Assembly: GCF_011440305.1 (NCBI RefSeq)
Contig: NZ_JAAOIW010000001.1
Span: forward strand, 806,001 to 870,000
Direction: 5' to 3'
Length of the DNA stretch: 64,000 nt
Source: Paenibacillus agricola
GTDB lineage: Bacteria > Bacillota > Bacilli > Paenibacillales > NBRC-103111
Under the pieces are notes generated by a model that worked only from the letters and a program-made list of their open reading frames with translations, was not told where the DNA came from and did no database searches. Below, piece after piece: positions 8,595 through 17,583 of the stretch. The position numbers and the translations under genes were made by a program. Position 1 is the first letter of the stretch. Every line of letters begins with the position of its first letter.

Positions 8595-9683
8595 ATGGCT
8601 ACATTTATTACTATCACGGTCATGTTTTTGATTGTTATTATCATTGTTAGTAGAATAAATCGGGCCAAATCAGGGAAAACCCGCATCAAGGGTCCTGTTC
8701 ACCGCCCAAACCAAACTTCCAAAAAGAAATTCAACTCTATTAAGCCCTACGAAAACACACCTATTCCGGTGCTGCTTGGTATTCAACCCCATATTCCTTT
8801 AAAGGCAGCGATTGATCGCATGGAGCAGGCACTGGCCAATGGCTTTACTGAAAAGCTGAAAGCCCGTGTCATCATTAAATATCCCAAAATGACGCTTGCC
8901 GAATTTGAATGGAAGTTCCTTGAACTAAAAAGGTACTTTCTAATGACTGCGGTTCTCAAGGATGTACCGATGTTTAGCGATGCGGTGGATGATATCTGGC
9001 ATGAGATGCTGATGTTTACACGTGAATATAACAAGCTTGGAGAAGCTTTATTAGGCTCCCCGATCCACCATGCCCCCCATACAGGCGGGCAGCCAGATCC
9101 TGAAGGGCGTGCTTGGTTCGATTGGGTTTATGCCAACATGTTTATTCAAACTCCGTATTCCGGGAGAATCTGGGGAGCGTTCTTCAAGCATCCCCTTAAT
9201 CGGGAAATGATTGAGGAGATCAAAATCTCGGGAGAGACGGAGCTGATTCCGCGCGGCTTTAACAAAGCGGCTGTCGAGCGTTACCCCGAAATCCGTTCAA
9301 CTGCAATGCTCCTGATTCGTAAGGCCAAAGAGCAAGCAGCCGGCGCGGTTCCCGGAGCTACTTACAACCAAGAGCGACCTGCGTTTGACCACGCAGCGTA
9401 TATGCCCTATTTGGCTGGAGCCTTGCTGTTCTACTCGGTCACGCAGCTAGGCAGCTTTGATTCCTCCATGGAGCAGCATCTCAGCGAGGAGGAAATGAAG
9501 CAGCGTGCGCAGGAGCAAGCCTACGGCGGTAGTGGTGGCAGCTCATGCAGCAGCAACGGAAGCCGGGATGACGATAACCGCGGTGACCACGACAGCTCCG
9601 GTGATGGCGGCGGGGATGGCGGTGGCAATGACAGCGGCGGCGGGTCATCGAGCTGCTCGGGATGCGGCGGTGGCGGCGATTAA
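8595..9683 (+). CDS. Membrane-anchored glycine-rich-domain-like protein with Gly/Ser/Cys-rich tail
   Basis: A 362-residue protein. Residues 3-22 are a hydrophobic N-terminal segment (ATFITITVMFLIVIIIVS), followed by basic residues, so it is probably a signal anchor. The middle region has DDIWHEMLMFTREY near 133-146 and SPIHHAPH, resembling the DxxWH...HH pattern of the GRDP/DUF1399-like glycine-rich-domain proteins. The last roughly 60 residues are Gly, Ser, Asp and Cys rich (SGGSSCSSNGS, then SSSCSGCGGGGD), with four Cys. AGGAGG precedes the ATG. Its function is unknown. It stands alone between two terminators, so no partner is suggested by context. Confidence 0.75.
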   Translation: MATFITITVMFLIVIIIVSRINRAKSGKTRIKGPVHRPNQTSKKKFNSIKPYENTPIPVLLGIQPHIPLKAAIDRMEQALANGFTEKLKARVIIKYPKMTLAEFEWKFLELKRYFLMTAVLKDVPMFSDAVDDIWHEMLMFTREYNKLGEALLGSPIHHAPHTGGQPDPEGRAWFDWVYANMFIQTPYSGRIWGAFFKHPLNREMIEEIKISGETELIPRGFNKAAVERYPEIRSTAMLLIRKAKEQAAGAVPGATYNQERPAFDHAAYMPYLAGALLFYSVTQLGSFDSSMEQHLSEEEMKQRAQEQAYGGSGGSSCSSNGSRDDDNRGDHDSSGDGGGDGGGNDSGGGSSSCSGCGGGGD

Positions 9684-9799
9684 ATAGCTTGGCTATGCCC
9701 GTGGCATATTACCCGCAACCATAGCTACAACAGACCAAGCAAGATCGGGCTGCCCCAAGACAAGAGGGAAGCACGAATGAATGGATCCAATGAAAAGCC

Positions 9800-9841
9800 A
9801 AAGAACCTCTTATCCACGGTTGGAGTGGGTTGAGGTTCTTT
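9800..9841. terminator. Bidirectional rho-independent terminator
   Basis: AAAGAACCTC (9800-9809) / GAGGTTCTTT (9832-9841) with T-rich ends on both strands, between convergent genes ending at 9683 (+) and 9860 (-). Confidence 0.75.
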
Positions 9842-9859
9842 TTCGGCTCAACGCCGAAA

Positions 9860-10705
9860 TCAGCTTTTAAATTGAAGTCCATTCTCCTTGCCAACCGAGA
9901 ACAAGTAGTCCCTCGCCTGCGTATATTGCTCCTGCGTTTGCAGATGCTCCAGCATCAATGGAACTTCACCTGGCAGCTTAGCTAGTTCGCATAGGTAGGT
10001 CCTATAATCCAGTTGCCCTTGTCCAGGGATGCTCTCATCAAAATGCAGCGCGAGCTGGTCACGCAGCACAATATCCTTCGCATGGCAGCTTACAATATAA
10101 GGACCAAGCAGCTCGAAGCAGCGCTTGATCAGTTCGCCGTTGTTAAAATATTGGCGTGGCGACACAATAATATTAACGGGATCCAGATGAGCAGCAAAAG
10201 CAGGACGATCCACCGCTTTAATCAGCTCAAGGCAAGCCTCTGGGCTGTCTGGGAGCACCCACTGCATAAATTCCAAACAAAATTTAGCAGTTTTCGGCTT
10301 CACGGCATCAATAATGGTTCTTACCGTTTCCACGCATAGCTCAAAGCCTTCGGTGGATAAATTATAAGGATGTGGTCCATATTTGCTGTTTGGCAGCACC
10401 GAGCCTATATAATCAATGCAGCAAAACGCCCCAACTTCCTCAGCAAGCGCTAACCGCTCGATGACATAGGCTTGGTTGCTGGACCGTTGTGCCAGATCGG
10501 CATCGACCATATTGCACCAGGCACCAACCTCAGCAATGACGACATCCTGCTTGGCGAAGGCTTTGCGGATTTGCCGAATACGCTCCGGCTGTGCAAGGGT
10601 TACCTCCGGACAATAGGCTGCACTATAGCCATAGGCTTTATGTGCGTCTGCGATTTCTTCCGGGTCATCCGTGGAGCCTTGTAGATTACCGCCTAATCGA
10701 ATCAT
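9860..10705 (-). CDS. Sugar phosphate isomerase/epimerase (xylose isomerase-like TIM barrel)
   Basis: A 281-residue TIM-barrel enzyme of the AP endonuclease 2/IolE/IolH type. The ATG at 10705 is chosen because AAAGGAG lies 6 nt upstream; the longer frame adds an unsupported N-terminus. The metal ligands expected in this fold are visible: Glu in FCLEFMQW, Asp and His in AAHLDPVN, His in SCHAKDIV and Glu in PLMLEHLQ. It follows the three genes of a CUT1 sugar importer on the same strand, about 195 bp after the last permease, and probably acts on the imported sugar or cyclitol. Confidence 0.85.
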   Translation of the reverse strand: MIRLGGNLQGSTDDPEEIADAHKAYGYSAAYCPEVTLAQPERIRQIRKAFAKQDVVIAEVGAWCNMVDADLAQRSSNQAYVIERLALAEEVGAFCCIDYIGSVLPNSKYGPHPYNLSTEGFELCVETVRTIIDAVKPKTAKFCLEFMQWVLPDSPEACLELIKAVDRPAFAAHLDPVNIIVSPRQYFNNGELIKRCFELLGPYIVSCHAKDIVLRDQLALHFDESIPGQGQLDYRTYLCELAKLPGEVPLMLEHLQTQEQYTQARDYLFSVGKENGLQFKS

Positions 10706-10818
10706 CTTTTTCTCCTTTAGCTTATAAATTCCGCGAATTTTTGGACCCAGCATCTCCTAATAGCCCACTAATGCTTTATCTAAGGATAATCCACTTTGAA
10801 TCAGGATGAAAGCAAAGA

Positions 10819-10850
10819 GCCAGTATAAACGACTTTATCGTTTAGCTGGC
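10819..10850 (-). terminator. Possible stem-loop after the permease gene
   Basis: GCCAG...AAACGA / TCGTTT..CTGGC forms a hairpin between the permease stop (10902) and the isomerase start (10705). The downstream minus-strand sequence TCTTTGCTTTC is only partly T-rich, so it may attenuate rather than fully end transcription. Confidence 0.45.
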
Positions 10851-10901
10851 GATTTTAACGGCTGACAAGACATGACTCCAATTGATTACTCTGTGCTACG
10901 A

Positions 10902-11747
10902 TTACCCTTTTAACCCTGTTGTAGCCAGACCCTGCACCAAATATTTTTGGAAAAACAGGAACACCATAAGCTGCGGCACGATCGACAGCACAGACATCGC
11001 GAACAAAGGACCCCATTGTGAAACCGAGGAAGGATCCGCAAACATACGTAGGCCCAGCGATACAGTGAACAGCTTCGTTTGGTTTAAATAAATGAGCGGT
11101 CCCAAGAAATCATCCCATGACCAATAGAAGGAGAATATCGCTACAGTAGCCAGTGCCGGTGCCATTAAGGGCAGCATCATGTACCAAAAAACACCAAAGG
11201 TCGAGCAGCCATCAATAACGGCCGATTCATCCAGCTCCTTAGGGATACCCCGAATAAATTGGATCAGCATAAAAATGAAAAACGGAGTTCCACCCACGAA
11301 TGCCGGAACGATAAGCGGCATAAAAGTATTCACCCAATCCAGCTTATGGAACAAAATATATTGGGGAATGAGCGTCACCTGTGCTGGAAGCATAATCGCC
11401 ATAAGTAGAAAAGCAAATAATAGCTTGCGCAGCTTAAACTGCAGGCGGGCAAAGCCAAACGCGACCAAGCTTGAAGAAAAAAGCGTGCCAATTACAATCG
11501 CTGTCGTCACGATCAAGGAATTTTGAAAAAACAGCCCAAAATGGAAATTACCAAAGCCTGCCCAGCCTTTTACATAATTGCTCCATTGCAGACTTGAAGG
11601 AATTAACGATGCTGAATTCGTGAAAATTTCCGATTCCGGCTTTATCGAGCTCGAAATTAACCAAAGGATGGGATACACCATAAACAATCCCAACAGCACA
11701 ACGCCTGTATGAAAAAAGAAGGTACGTATGGAACTGGTACTGTTCAA
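10902..11747 (-). CDS. Carbohydrate ABC transporter permease, MalG type (CUT1)
   Basis: An inner-membrane permease of about 281 residues with six predicted transmembrane segments. The EAA loop reads ELDESAVIDGCSTFGVFWYMMLPLMAPALAT (start and end shown: ELDESAVIDGC and MLPLMAPAL). It has the usual C-terminal FFQKYLVQGLATTGLKG. The start is taken as TTG at 11747, where AAGGGGGG is 6-7 nt upstream; an ATG eight codons further upstream has no site. The coding region begins just past the stop of the partner permease (11749), consistent with translational coupling. No ATPase gene is present, so a shared MsmX-type ATPase is likely. Confidence 0.88.
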   Translation of the reverse strand: MNSTSSIRTFFFHTGVVLLGLFMVYPILWLISSSIKPESEIFTNSASLIPSSLQWSNYVKGWAGFGNFHFGLFFQNSLIVTTAIVIGTLFSSSLVAFGFARLQFKLRKLLFAFLLMAIMLPAQVTLIPQYILFHKLDWVNTFMPLIVPAFVGGTPFFIFMLIQFIRGIPKELDESAVIDGCSTFGVFWYMMLPLMAPALATVAIFSFYWSWDDFLGPLIYLNQTKLFTVSLGLRMFADPSSVSQWGPLFAMSVLSIVPQLMVFLFFQKYLVQGLATTGLKG

Positions 11748-11748
11748 T

Positions 11749-12693
11749 TTATTTCCCCCCTTCCGCTTCATAATGAACCCAAGAAGATGAAGATTTAAAA
11801 ATTAATGCCGTGAATAGTCCTACGATCAAAAGCAATACCCAAGCCATAGCAGAAGCATAGCCCATATGGAAATGCGTAAATGCCGTTTCGTACAAATAGA
11901 CAGCGTAAAACAAGGTACTATCCATCGGTCCTCCGCTGGTGATCAAGAAGCTTTGGGTAAACGTCATAAAGCCCCCAATCGTTTGCATGACTAAATTAAA
12001 AAAGATAATAGGCGTCAGCATCGGCAACGTAACCCGGAAAAAGCGCATAACAGCACCTGCCCCGTCCATTTTGGCAGCCTCATACAATTCAGTAGGAATT
12101 TGCTTAAGCCCCGCAAGAAAAATAAGCATCGGTGAGCCAAATTGCCAAACCACGAGCACAATCAAAGTCCAGATGGCAAAATCCGGGCTGGCGATCCAGC
12201 TCATCCCTTTGATCCCGAACAAGGCAAGAATCGAGTTAACAGCGCCCTTAGAGCCAAATATTTGCTTCCACATTACAGCCACCGCAACGCTCCCGCCAAG
12301 GATGGAAGGAATATAATACAGCGTGCGATAGACCGTGACGCCTTTGCGGTCTACATTAAAAATCATCGCTACCAATAATGCAAAAATCAGCTTAAGCGGC
12401 ACCGAAACAAGCACAAACATCAAGGTTACCTTCAAGGCAGCCATAAAACGTTTGTCGCTGGTGAACATCTCGATATAATTATCGAACCCGACCCATTGAG
12501 GATCGGAGAGCATGTCATATTGGGTGAAGGAAAAATATAAGGAAGCTAGCATCGGACCGATAATAAATACTAAAAAACCAATCAACCATGGTGATATAAA
12601 GCCATAAGCAATTAAGGTTCTTTTCCATTCCCTCGCAGCCTGTAATTTATTGATGCTGATCGTATGGCGATCCGCTACTTCTGTCTGGCGCAT
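11749..12693 (-). CDS. Carbohydrate ABC transporter permease, MalF type (CUT1)
   Basis: A 314-residue membrane protein with six predicted transmembrane helices. The start is SPWLIGFLVFIIGPMLASLYFSF at about 33-55, and the EAA loop reads PTELYEAAKMDGAGAVMRFF, followed by ITLP-like VTLPMLTPII. It is the partner of the downstream MalG-type permease and lies 65 bp after the binding-protein gene, with a hairpin in that gap. GGGGGCGA precedes the ATG. It imports a sugar delivered by the lipoprotein encoded at 12758-14125. Confidence 0.9.
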   Translation of the reverse strand: MRQTEVADRHTISINKLQAAREWKRTLIAYGFISPWLIGFLVFIIGPMLASLYFSFTQYDMLSDPQWVGFDNYIEMFTSDKRFMAALKVTLMFVLVSVPLKLIFALLVAMIFNVDRKGVTVYRTLYYIPSILGGSVAVAVMWKQIFGSKGAVNSILALFGIKGMSWIASPDFAIWTLIVLVVWQFGSPMLIFLAGLKQIPTELYEAAKMDGAGAVMRFFRVTLPMLTPIIFFNLVMQTIGGFMTFTQSFLITSGGPMDSTLFYAVYLYETAFTHFHMGYASAMAWVLLLIVGLFTALIFKSSSSWVHYEAEGGK

Positions 12694-12720
12694 CCTTGAA
12701 TCGCCCCCTATATAAGATTT

Positions 12721-12740
12721 GCCGTCCGTTGCCGGACGGC
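12721..12740 (-). promoter_or_regulatory. Intercistronic stem-loop between binding-protein and permease genes
   Basis: GCCGTCCG / CGGACGGC, an 8-bp perfect GC-rich stem with a 4-nt loop and no T-run. Such hairpins commonly protect the 3' end of the binding-protein message and lower permease expression; that role is inferred. Confidence 0.6.
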
Positions 12741-12757
12741 TTTGGTGAAGGAATCCG

Positions 12758-14125
12758 CTATTTCTTAACGTTTTTGGCTAGAATCGATTCAGCATCCTTA
12801 CGGAATTGCTTCGCCCCTTCTTCTGGCGTTAATTTGCCGAAGTTGATTTGCTCTTGGATTTTGCTGACCAAGGTACGGATTTCAGTATCACCCGCAGGGG
12901 ATGGTGGATCGCTTTCACGGGCATATTTTTGCGCGATTTCAATATAAGAAAACATTTGCTTGGAGGTCTCAGGTACCTTGGCCGATACGGACTTGCGGAT
13001 CTCTGAGGATACCGGAATGCCCCGCTCAGCAGCAAGAATGTCATTGCCTTCCACATCATTGGTGAAAAAGTCGATCAGCTTGGCTGCCGCTTCCTGGTTT
13101 TTGGAACCGCTGGTCACCGCGAATGACATCGCTGCTTTCAGGAAATGCCCTTCCTTGCCATTAGGCAGCGACGGATACACGGTCATCTTTAGAGGGCGCT
13201 TGGCTGCCGTAGATAAAGCAACAATCTGGTTGCTAAACACTGGCTGAATAGCCGCTTTTCCATTCACTAGCAACGAATTTTCAAGCTGCTTGAATTCGGA
13301 TTGAACCTCCGGTGTAGGTGTCAAGCCTTCTTTCATCAGCTTTTGCCAGAAGGTGAAATAATCGACGAATACTTTATCATCCGTGTAACCCAGCTTTTTC
13401 CCGTCTGCCGAATAAAACATGGTGCCGCTTTGCCGGACGTAATGCTTTAATCCATCGTAGCCATTATCCAGCGTGATGCCGTAAAAATCGTTACCCAGCT
13501 TGGCTTTAATCGCCCGCAAGGCATTGGCCATATCATCGTAGGTATAACCCGGCTTTAGCTCCTCAACGCCCGCTTTGGCAAACAGGGCTGGATCGTATAC
13601 CATCGTGGCGGAGTTCGTGCCCAGATTGATACCCCATAGCTTACCGTCTACTTTGTCGGGTAAATAGATGGCATCGACATTTTTTAAATTTATTGTTCCT
13701 TTTGTTACAAAAGGATTCAAATCTACCAGTAAATTCCGCGATACGTACTCGTTAATGATGCCCTCGTGGATTTGCATCACATCCGGCAAATTGCCGCCAG
13801 CGGCTTGTGTATTTACCTTATTCATATAGTCATCAAAACCGATGAACTCGGATTGGACTTCAATGTTGGGATTTTTTTTCATAAAAAGGTCAATCGTTTT
13901 TAATGTTTTATCGTTGCGGTCTTGGGAGCCCCACCAGGCAACACGAATTTTCGCCTTGGCTGCTGGATCGGCTTTGGCAGCGGTATCGGTCTTAGGGGCA
14001 TCCGTTTTCGCAGCCTCGGTTTTCGGCGCCATCGCTCCAGTATTGCTTGGTTGCGCCGTGGAACAGCCTAAAACGCCTCCTGATAATACAGCCAATGACA
14101 TCAATGTTACTAATTTACGTTTCAT
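12758..14125 (-). CDS. Extracellular sugar-binding lipoprotein (CUT1 ABC importer)
   Basis: A 455-residue family 1 solute-binding protein. The signal peptide ends in a lipobox (GGVLGC, Cys21). This is followed by an Ala/Lys/Thr/Asp-rich linker with repeated KTDAP/KTDTAAKADPAAKA units to about residue 60, then the binding domain (IRVAWWGSQDRNDKTLKTID). AAAGGGAGG precedes the ATG. It is the first gene of the importer operon. A cre-like site lies 30-45 bp upstream of the start codon, so CcpA-mediated catabolite repression is likely. Confidence 0.92.
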   Translation of the reverse strand: MKRKLVTLMSLAVLSGGVLGCSTAQPSNTGAMAPKTEAAKTDAPKTDTAAKADPAAKAKIRVAWWGSQDRNDKTLKTIDLFMKKNPNIEVQSEFIGFDDYMNKVNTQAAGGNLPDVMQIHEGIINEYVSRNLLVDLNPFVTKGTINLKNVDAIYLPDKVDGKLWGINLGTNSATMVYDPALFAKAGVEELKPGYTYDDMANALRAIKAKLGNDFYGITLDNGYDGLKHYVRQSGTMFYSADGKKLGYTDDKVFVDYFTFWQKLMKEGLTPTPEVQSEFKQLENSLLVNGKAAIQPVFSNQIVALSTAAKRPLKMTVYPSLPNGKEGHFLKAAMSFAVTSGSKNQEAAAKLIDFFTNDVEGNDILAAERGIPVSSEIRKSVSAKVPETSKQMFSYIEIAQKYARESDPPSPAGDTEIRTLVSKIQEQINFGKLTPEEGAKQFRKDAESILAKNVKK

Positions 14126-14154
14126 TTGGAAGCCTCCCTTTTCGTATACATCTT

Positions 14155-14170
14155 TAGATAACGCTTACAA
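14155..14170 (-). promoter_or_regulatory. cre (catabolite responsive element) candidate
   Basis: On the minus strand TTGTAAGCGTTATCTA fits the B. subtilis cre consensus WTGNAANCGNWNNCW at every fixed position. It lies just upstream of the sugar-binding-protein gene (start 14125). Confidence 0.65.
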
Positions 14171-14226
14171 CTGAGTTGCTGGAAGTTTGAGGGGGAATAA
14201 GTTCGGTGGGCGGTGGATAAAGGCCA

Positions 14227-14357
14227 CTGCGCGGTTGGGATATTCTTCCGATTGCTAATGTTAAAGGATTTTTTTGATTGTATAAGACATTGATAGGTAG
14301 AAATCCTTGAACAAAGGCACCGCTTCGCTATCTCCAGAACACCCCAACCACTCCGCT
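14227..14357 (+). repeat. Structured dispersed element, copy 3
   Basis: The outer stem GCGGTTGGG (14231-14239) pairs with CCCCAACC near 14342-14349. The inner stem TTAAAGGATTT pairs with AAATCCTTGAA. The conserved strands CTTCCGATTGCTAATG and CAAAGGCACCGCTTCGCTATCT flank them. Its stem bases differ from copy 1 and the copy at 57538, but pairing is kept. It fills the gap between the importer operon and the Gfo/Idh gene. Confidence 0.78.
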
Positions 14358-14409
14358 GTTACTTTTCGTACTTCCACTTAATTCAACTACTTTAACTGCC
14401 TCAACTACT

Positions 14410-15447
14410 TCAAACATAGACCCGACCCTGTGTAATCGCGGCTTCTCTGGTACAGGCCATGGCTTTCATCGCTTTAACGCCACAATGGCCATTCAGTTCA
14501 AATGGCTTTTGCTCATGCAAAGCATCCACGAAGGCTTGATGTACGTTCGGCAGCGCCCCTCCGCCTGACAATGTATGTGGAAAAGTCAATTCCGTAATTG
14601 AACCTGCTTGATACAAGAGTTTTCCTTCGGTGAAGTCCTTTTGCAGCTGGATCAACAAGTTTCCATTATCGAGTGTATACCGTGCCCAGCCTGCTGTTCC
14701 GTTGACCTCCAGCACATAAAGCGGCGTCATGGAGGTAGTGAACGAGCTGTAGGTGGTTTCCAAAACCGCTGTAACGCCCTCGGATAATCCATAAATGGCC
14801 GTGGTTACATCGTCGCCATTCATCGGAGCATAAAGCGTATTCGAGTAGGCCTGTACCCATTCGATATCGCTGTGCAGCCAAGCAAATAAATCGACCATAT
14901 GGATACCAAGCAGGTCTAGAGCACCCGAGGCGTCGTCCATTCGCCAGTCACCCTTTTGCAGATTGAAGCCGTTGGATGAGATCATCTTCCCTCTAAGCGA
15001 AATCACGCCTCCGAAGGAGCCATCCTGGATCAATGTTCTTAGCAGCTGGAGCCCGGGATCGCCGCGGAAGCACATATAAATACCAAGCTGCTTGCCGGTT
15101 CGGGCCGCTACTTTCACCATTCGTTCGGCCGCCTCCAGGCTATCGGCCATAGGCTTTTGGCATAGCACATGCTTGCCGGCTTCAAGGCATTGTTGGGTTA
15201 CTGGCCCATGGTAACGGTTCGGGATAGCAACATCCACCCAATCCACTTCAGGATCGGCTAATATCCTATTCATATCATCCGTCCAACAAGGAATGTTGTA
15301 CTGCTCTGCTATGTTCCTCGCCGTTTCTACTTTAGTATCACAAACCCACTTTAAGCTGGAGCCTTGAAGCGCTTGGTGTGCTGGAATATGAAGCGCTTTC
15401 GCAATACCTCCGATGCCGATTAATGCCGCAGTGAGTGGCTTGCTCAT
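14410..15447 (-). CDS. Gfo/Idh/MocA family oxidoreductase
   Basis: A 345-residue NAD(P)-dependent dehydrogenase. The Rossmann motif GIGGIAKALH lies at about residues 11-20, the EKP-equivalent appears as LCQKPMADS (about 95-103), and a LDLLGIHMVDLFAW stretch in the second domain provides the usual catalytic Asp/His region. GGAAGGGGG precedes the ATG. It is transcribed toward the sugar importer and isomerase, and all probably serve one sugar or cyclitol pathway. It is only distantly similar to the tandem pair at 26-2128. Confidence 0.9.
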   Translation of the reverse strand: MSKPLTAALIGIGGIAKALHIPAHQALQGSSLKWVCDTKVETARNIAEQYNIPCWTDDMNRILADPEVDWVDVAIPNRYHGPVTQQCLEAGKHVLCQKPMADSLEAAERMVKVAARTGKQLGIYMCFRGDPGLQLLRTLIQDGSFGGVISLRGKMISSNGFNLQKGDWRMDDASGALDLLGIHMVDLFAWLHSDIEWVQAYSNTLYAPMNGDDVTTAIYGLSEGVTAVLETTYSSFTTSMTPLYVLEVNGTAGWARYTLDNGNLLIQLQKDFTEGKLLYQAGSITELTFPHTLSGGGALPNVHQAFVDALHEQKPFELNGHCGVKAMKAMACTREAAITQGRVYV

Positions 15448-15472
15448 CGTGTCCCCCTTCCCTGCATATGTA

Positions 15473-15488
15473 ACTGTTACGCTTCCAA
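15473..15488 (-). promoter_or_regulatory. Weak cre-like site
   Basis: The minus strand TTGGAAGCGTAACAGT matches WTGNAANCGNWNNCW except for one fixed C. It lies about 26 bp upstream of the Gfo/Idh start codon. This is a weaker candidate than the site at 14155. Confidence 0.3.
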
Positions 15489-15738
15489 CTTATGCAGCAA
15501 TGCCCTCAAGCTGCGGGGCGATTTCTCGGATTGGTATACGTTCCAAACCTGGCTATCCATCCATATAGCGGCTTCAGGATCCTGGCTAATCTCATCGGTA
15601 ATTATCGCTATTTGTATTTGCGAACCCCCCTTTACGAACCCGCTAACTGATAAATAAAGCTTAGCATAAAATAAAGGCTTAAACTTTCATTAATAACGTA
15701 TATAATGTAGTTAAAGTACGGTGTTAAGGGGTGGCAGG

Positions 15739-16593
15739 ATGGCCGTTATTGAACATTTGGATTTAACAGATAACCATTTTTTACTTAAATTCCGTTCCGA
15801 GGTACAAATCACCAATAACTTCCATGGTCATAAAGGAATGGAGTTTATGTATATTTATCAAGGCAAGGGCAATTTGATGCTCGATAGCCGGATGCATGAG
15901 TTTAAAAGCGGCCATTTGATCTGCTTTCAGCCCTTCCAGCTCCATCGCATCCAGCAGGATATTACCACTGACTATATTCGCTCCTATGTCGTATTCGAGC
16001 CGTCGTTGTTCGATACTTATTTAGCACCGTTTCCTGTGCTGCGAAGCTTTTTCCATCATATGTGGAAGGACCAGCTTTCCAATCAAATATTTGCTTTGGA
16101 TGAGGAGCATCCTTTGGTGCTTTTATACGAGGAGCTTCACGAGCGCTGCCAGAAGGTTCCCGCTGCTTCCTTGGCCGAGGAATATGGCTTGTTTTTCGTC
16201 CGCTTTCTTTGCCATCTTCGCCCTATTTGGTCTGAGTATGACACCATCGATTGTACCTCTATCCGTTCGTTGAACCATGCGGAGCATATTATGGACTGGG
16301 TCGAGAAGCATTACCAGGAGCCGTTTTCCATCCATGAGCTAGCCAAACAGCTGCATCTGTCACCTAAGCACATTTCGTCCTTGTTTAAACAAAAAACAGG
16401 TGGAACCATTACTGATTACCTGATGGCCAAACGACTCAACCAAGCCTGCTTGCTGCTAAAGACCTCGTCCAAGCCGATTGGCGAGCTCTGCTTCGAATGC
16501 GGTTTCACGAACTTGTCATATTTTTGCCAATTTTTCAAAAAAAAGATGAGCATTACCCCTTACCAATACAGAAAGCAATTTTTGGAATTATAA
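15739..16593 (+). CDS. AraC family transcriptional regulator with cupin sensor domain
   Basis: A 284-residue regulator from the ATG at 15739; an in-frame GTG at 15721 lies before the AAGGGGTGG site and is rejected. The N-terminal cupin region includes FHGHKGMEFMYIYQGKGNLML, and the C-terminal double HTH spans about residues 185-280 (IHELAKQLHLSPKHISSLFKQ, then ECGFTNLSYFCQFFKKKMSITPYQYRKQF). It is divergent from the Gfo/Idh and importer genes with a 290-bp intergenic region, so it probably regulates them. It ends 20 bp from a convergent AraC gene. Confidence 0.9.
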   Translation: MAVIEHLDLTDNHFLLKFRSEVQITNNFHGHKGMEFMYIYQGKGNLMLDSRMHEFKSGHLICFQPFQLHRIQQDITTDYIRSYVVFEPSLFDTYLAPFPVLRSFFHHMWKDQLSNQIFALDEEHPLVLLYEELHERCQKVPAASLAEEYGLFFVRFLCHLRPIWSEYDTIDCTSIRSLNHAEHIMDWVEKHYQEPFSIHELAKQLHLSPKHISSLFKQKTGGTITDYLMAKRLNQACLLLKTSSKPIGELCFECGFTNLSYFCQFFKKKMSITPYQYRKQFLEL

Positions 16594-16613
16594 GCTTGGA
16601 AGCAAGACAAACC

Positions 16614-17453
16614 TTATTTCTTAAATTGGTTACGCTGGTCTCTCGGTGAGATGCCCCTGTATTGCTTAAATTGTTTATTAAAATAGCTTAACGAATGGAA
16701 GCCACATTCAAAAGCGATATCGGTAATCGATTTGGTCGTATGGTCCAATAAATATACAGCAGCCTGTAGCCGCAGACGGCTAATAAACTCATTGGGTGTT
16801 AGGCTGGTGATCGCTTTGAATTTTTTAAAAAAGAGCGTTTTGCGTAGGTTGGACATGACAATCATTTGGTTGATATCAATATCCTCCGAGAACCGGGAAA
16901 GCATATATTGAATCACCTCGATAATGCCTTGGTCGGTTTTGTTCTGGGATAAGACATCTTGCTGGACGGTCTCATAATATCTGAAGATCGTCACCAAAAT
17001 ATCGATAAAATGCAGATACTGCTTCGCCCTCCAGCCTGGAAGCTGCTGCTCCCCTTCTGCTATCGCTTGCTTGGTCGCCTCTTGTATCGCTTGGGCATAG
17101 GAGCTGTCCGCGGGAATTAAGGGCGAGAACTTATCTGCGGCGTAAAAAGGGGTCAACAGCTTATAACCCTCAGGAATGGAGCGAACAATCGAGGGTGCAA
17201 AAAGAATCATCGTCCATTCGACCGGCTTATCACTGTCCTCTGCAAGGTTCCAATGCGGCTCGAAGGGACGAAACACGTACACATCGCCAGGCTTGCCGTG
17301 ATAATCACGGTCGCATAGCTGATATTTGACATTATTCTTTAGAACTACACTTATTTCCAGCGCAGCGTGAACATGCATTTCATGCTCCGTCAGCGTCCCT
17401 ATTTTTTTGACGAAATTCAGCTCATTATCCAAACGGATATCATCGTAAAACAT
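16614..17453 (-). CDS. AraC family transcriptional regulator with cupin sensor domain
   Basis: A 279-residue regulator. The ATG at 17453 is chosen because GGAGG lies about 5 nt upstream. The cupin part has HEMHVHAALEISVVLKNN and PGDVYVFRPFEPHWN; the C-terminal HTH pair is at about 180-278 (DINQMIVMSNLRKTLFFKKF, then ECGFHSLSYFNKQFKQYRGISPRDQR). It follows the PhyH gene on the same strand but behind a terminator, so it probably has its own promoter while controlling the PhyH/creatininase/aldo-keto reductase genes upstream of it. Confidence 0.9.
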   Translation of the reverse strand: MFYDDIRLDNELNFVKKIGTLTEHEMHVHAALEISVVLKNNVKYQLCDRDYHGKPGDVYVFRPFEPHWNLAEDSDKPVEWTMILFAPSIVRSIPEGYKLLTPFYAADKFSPLIPADSSYAQAIQEATKQAIAEGEQQLPGWRAKQYLHFIDILVTIFRYYETVQQDVLSQNKTDQGIIEVIQYMLSRFSEDIDINQMIVMSNLRKTLFFKKFKAITSLTPNEFISRLRLQAAVYLLDHTTKSITDIAFECGFHSLSYFNKQFKQYRGISPRDQRNQFKK

Positions 17454-17519
17454 AGTTCCCTCCCATCTTAAGCCAAGCCTAAACAAAAAATACGCTATTA
17501 TCGCCTACCCGCTAACAGC

Positions 17520-17547
17520 AAAAAAGCATCGCCGGGTTCGACGATGC
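17520..17547 (-). terminator. Rho-independent terminator after the PhyH gene
   Basis: On the minus strand GCATCG...CGATGC is followed by TTTTTT (plus-strand A-tract from 17520). It lies 37 bp beyond the PhyH stop at 17584. Confidence 0.75.
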
Positions 17548-17583
17548 CAGTATAGCAGACATTTATTCTTTTTTACAATGGCA

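Noticed and set aside
15380-15395. cre-like GAAGCGCTTTC inside the Gfo/Idh gene
   Set aside because: It lies within the coding region and lacks the correct spacing of the consensus.
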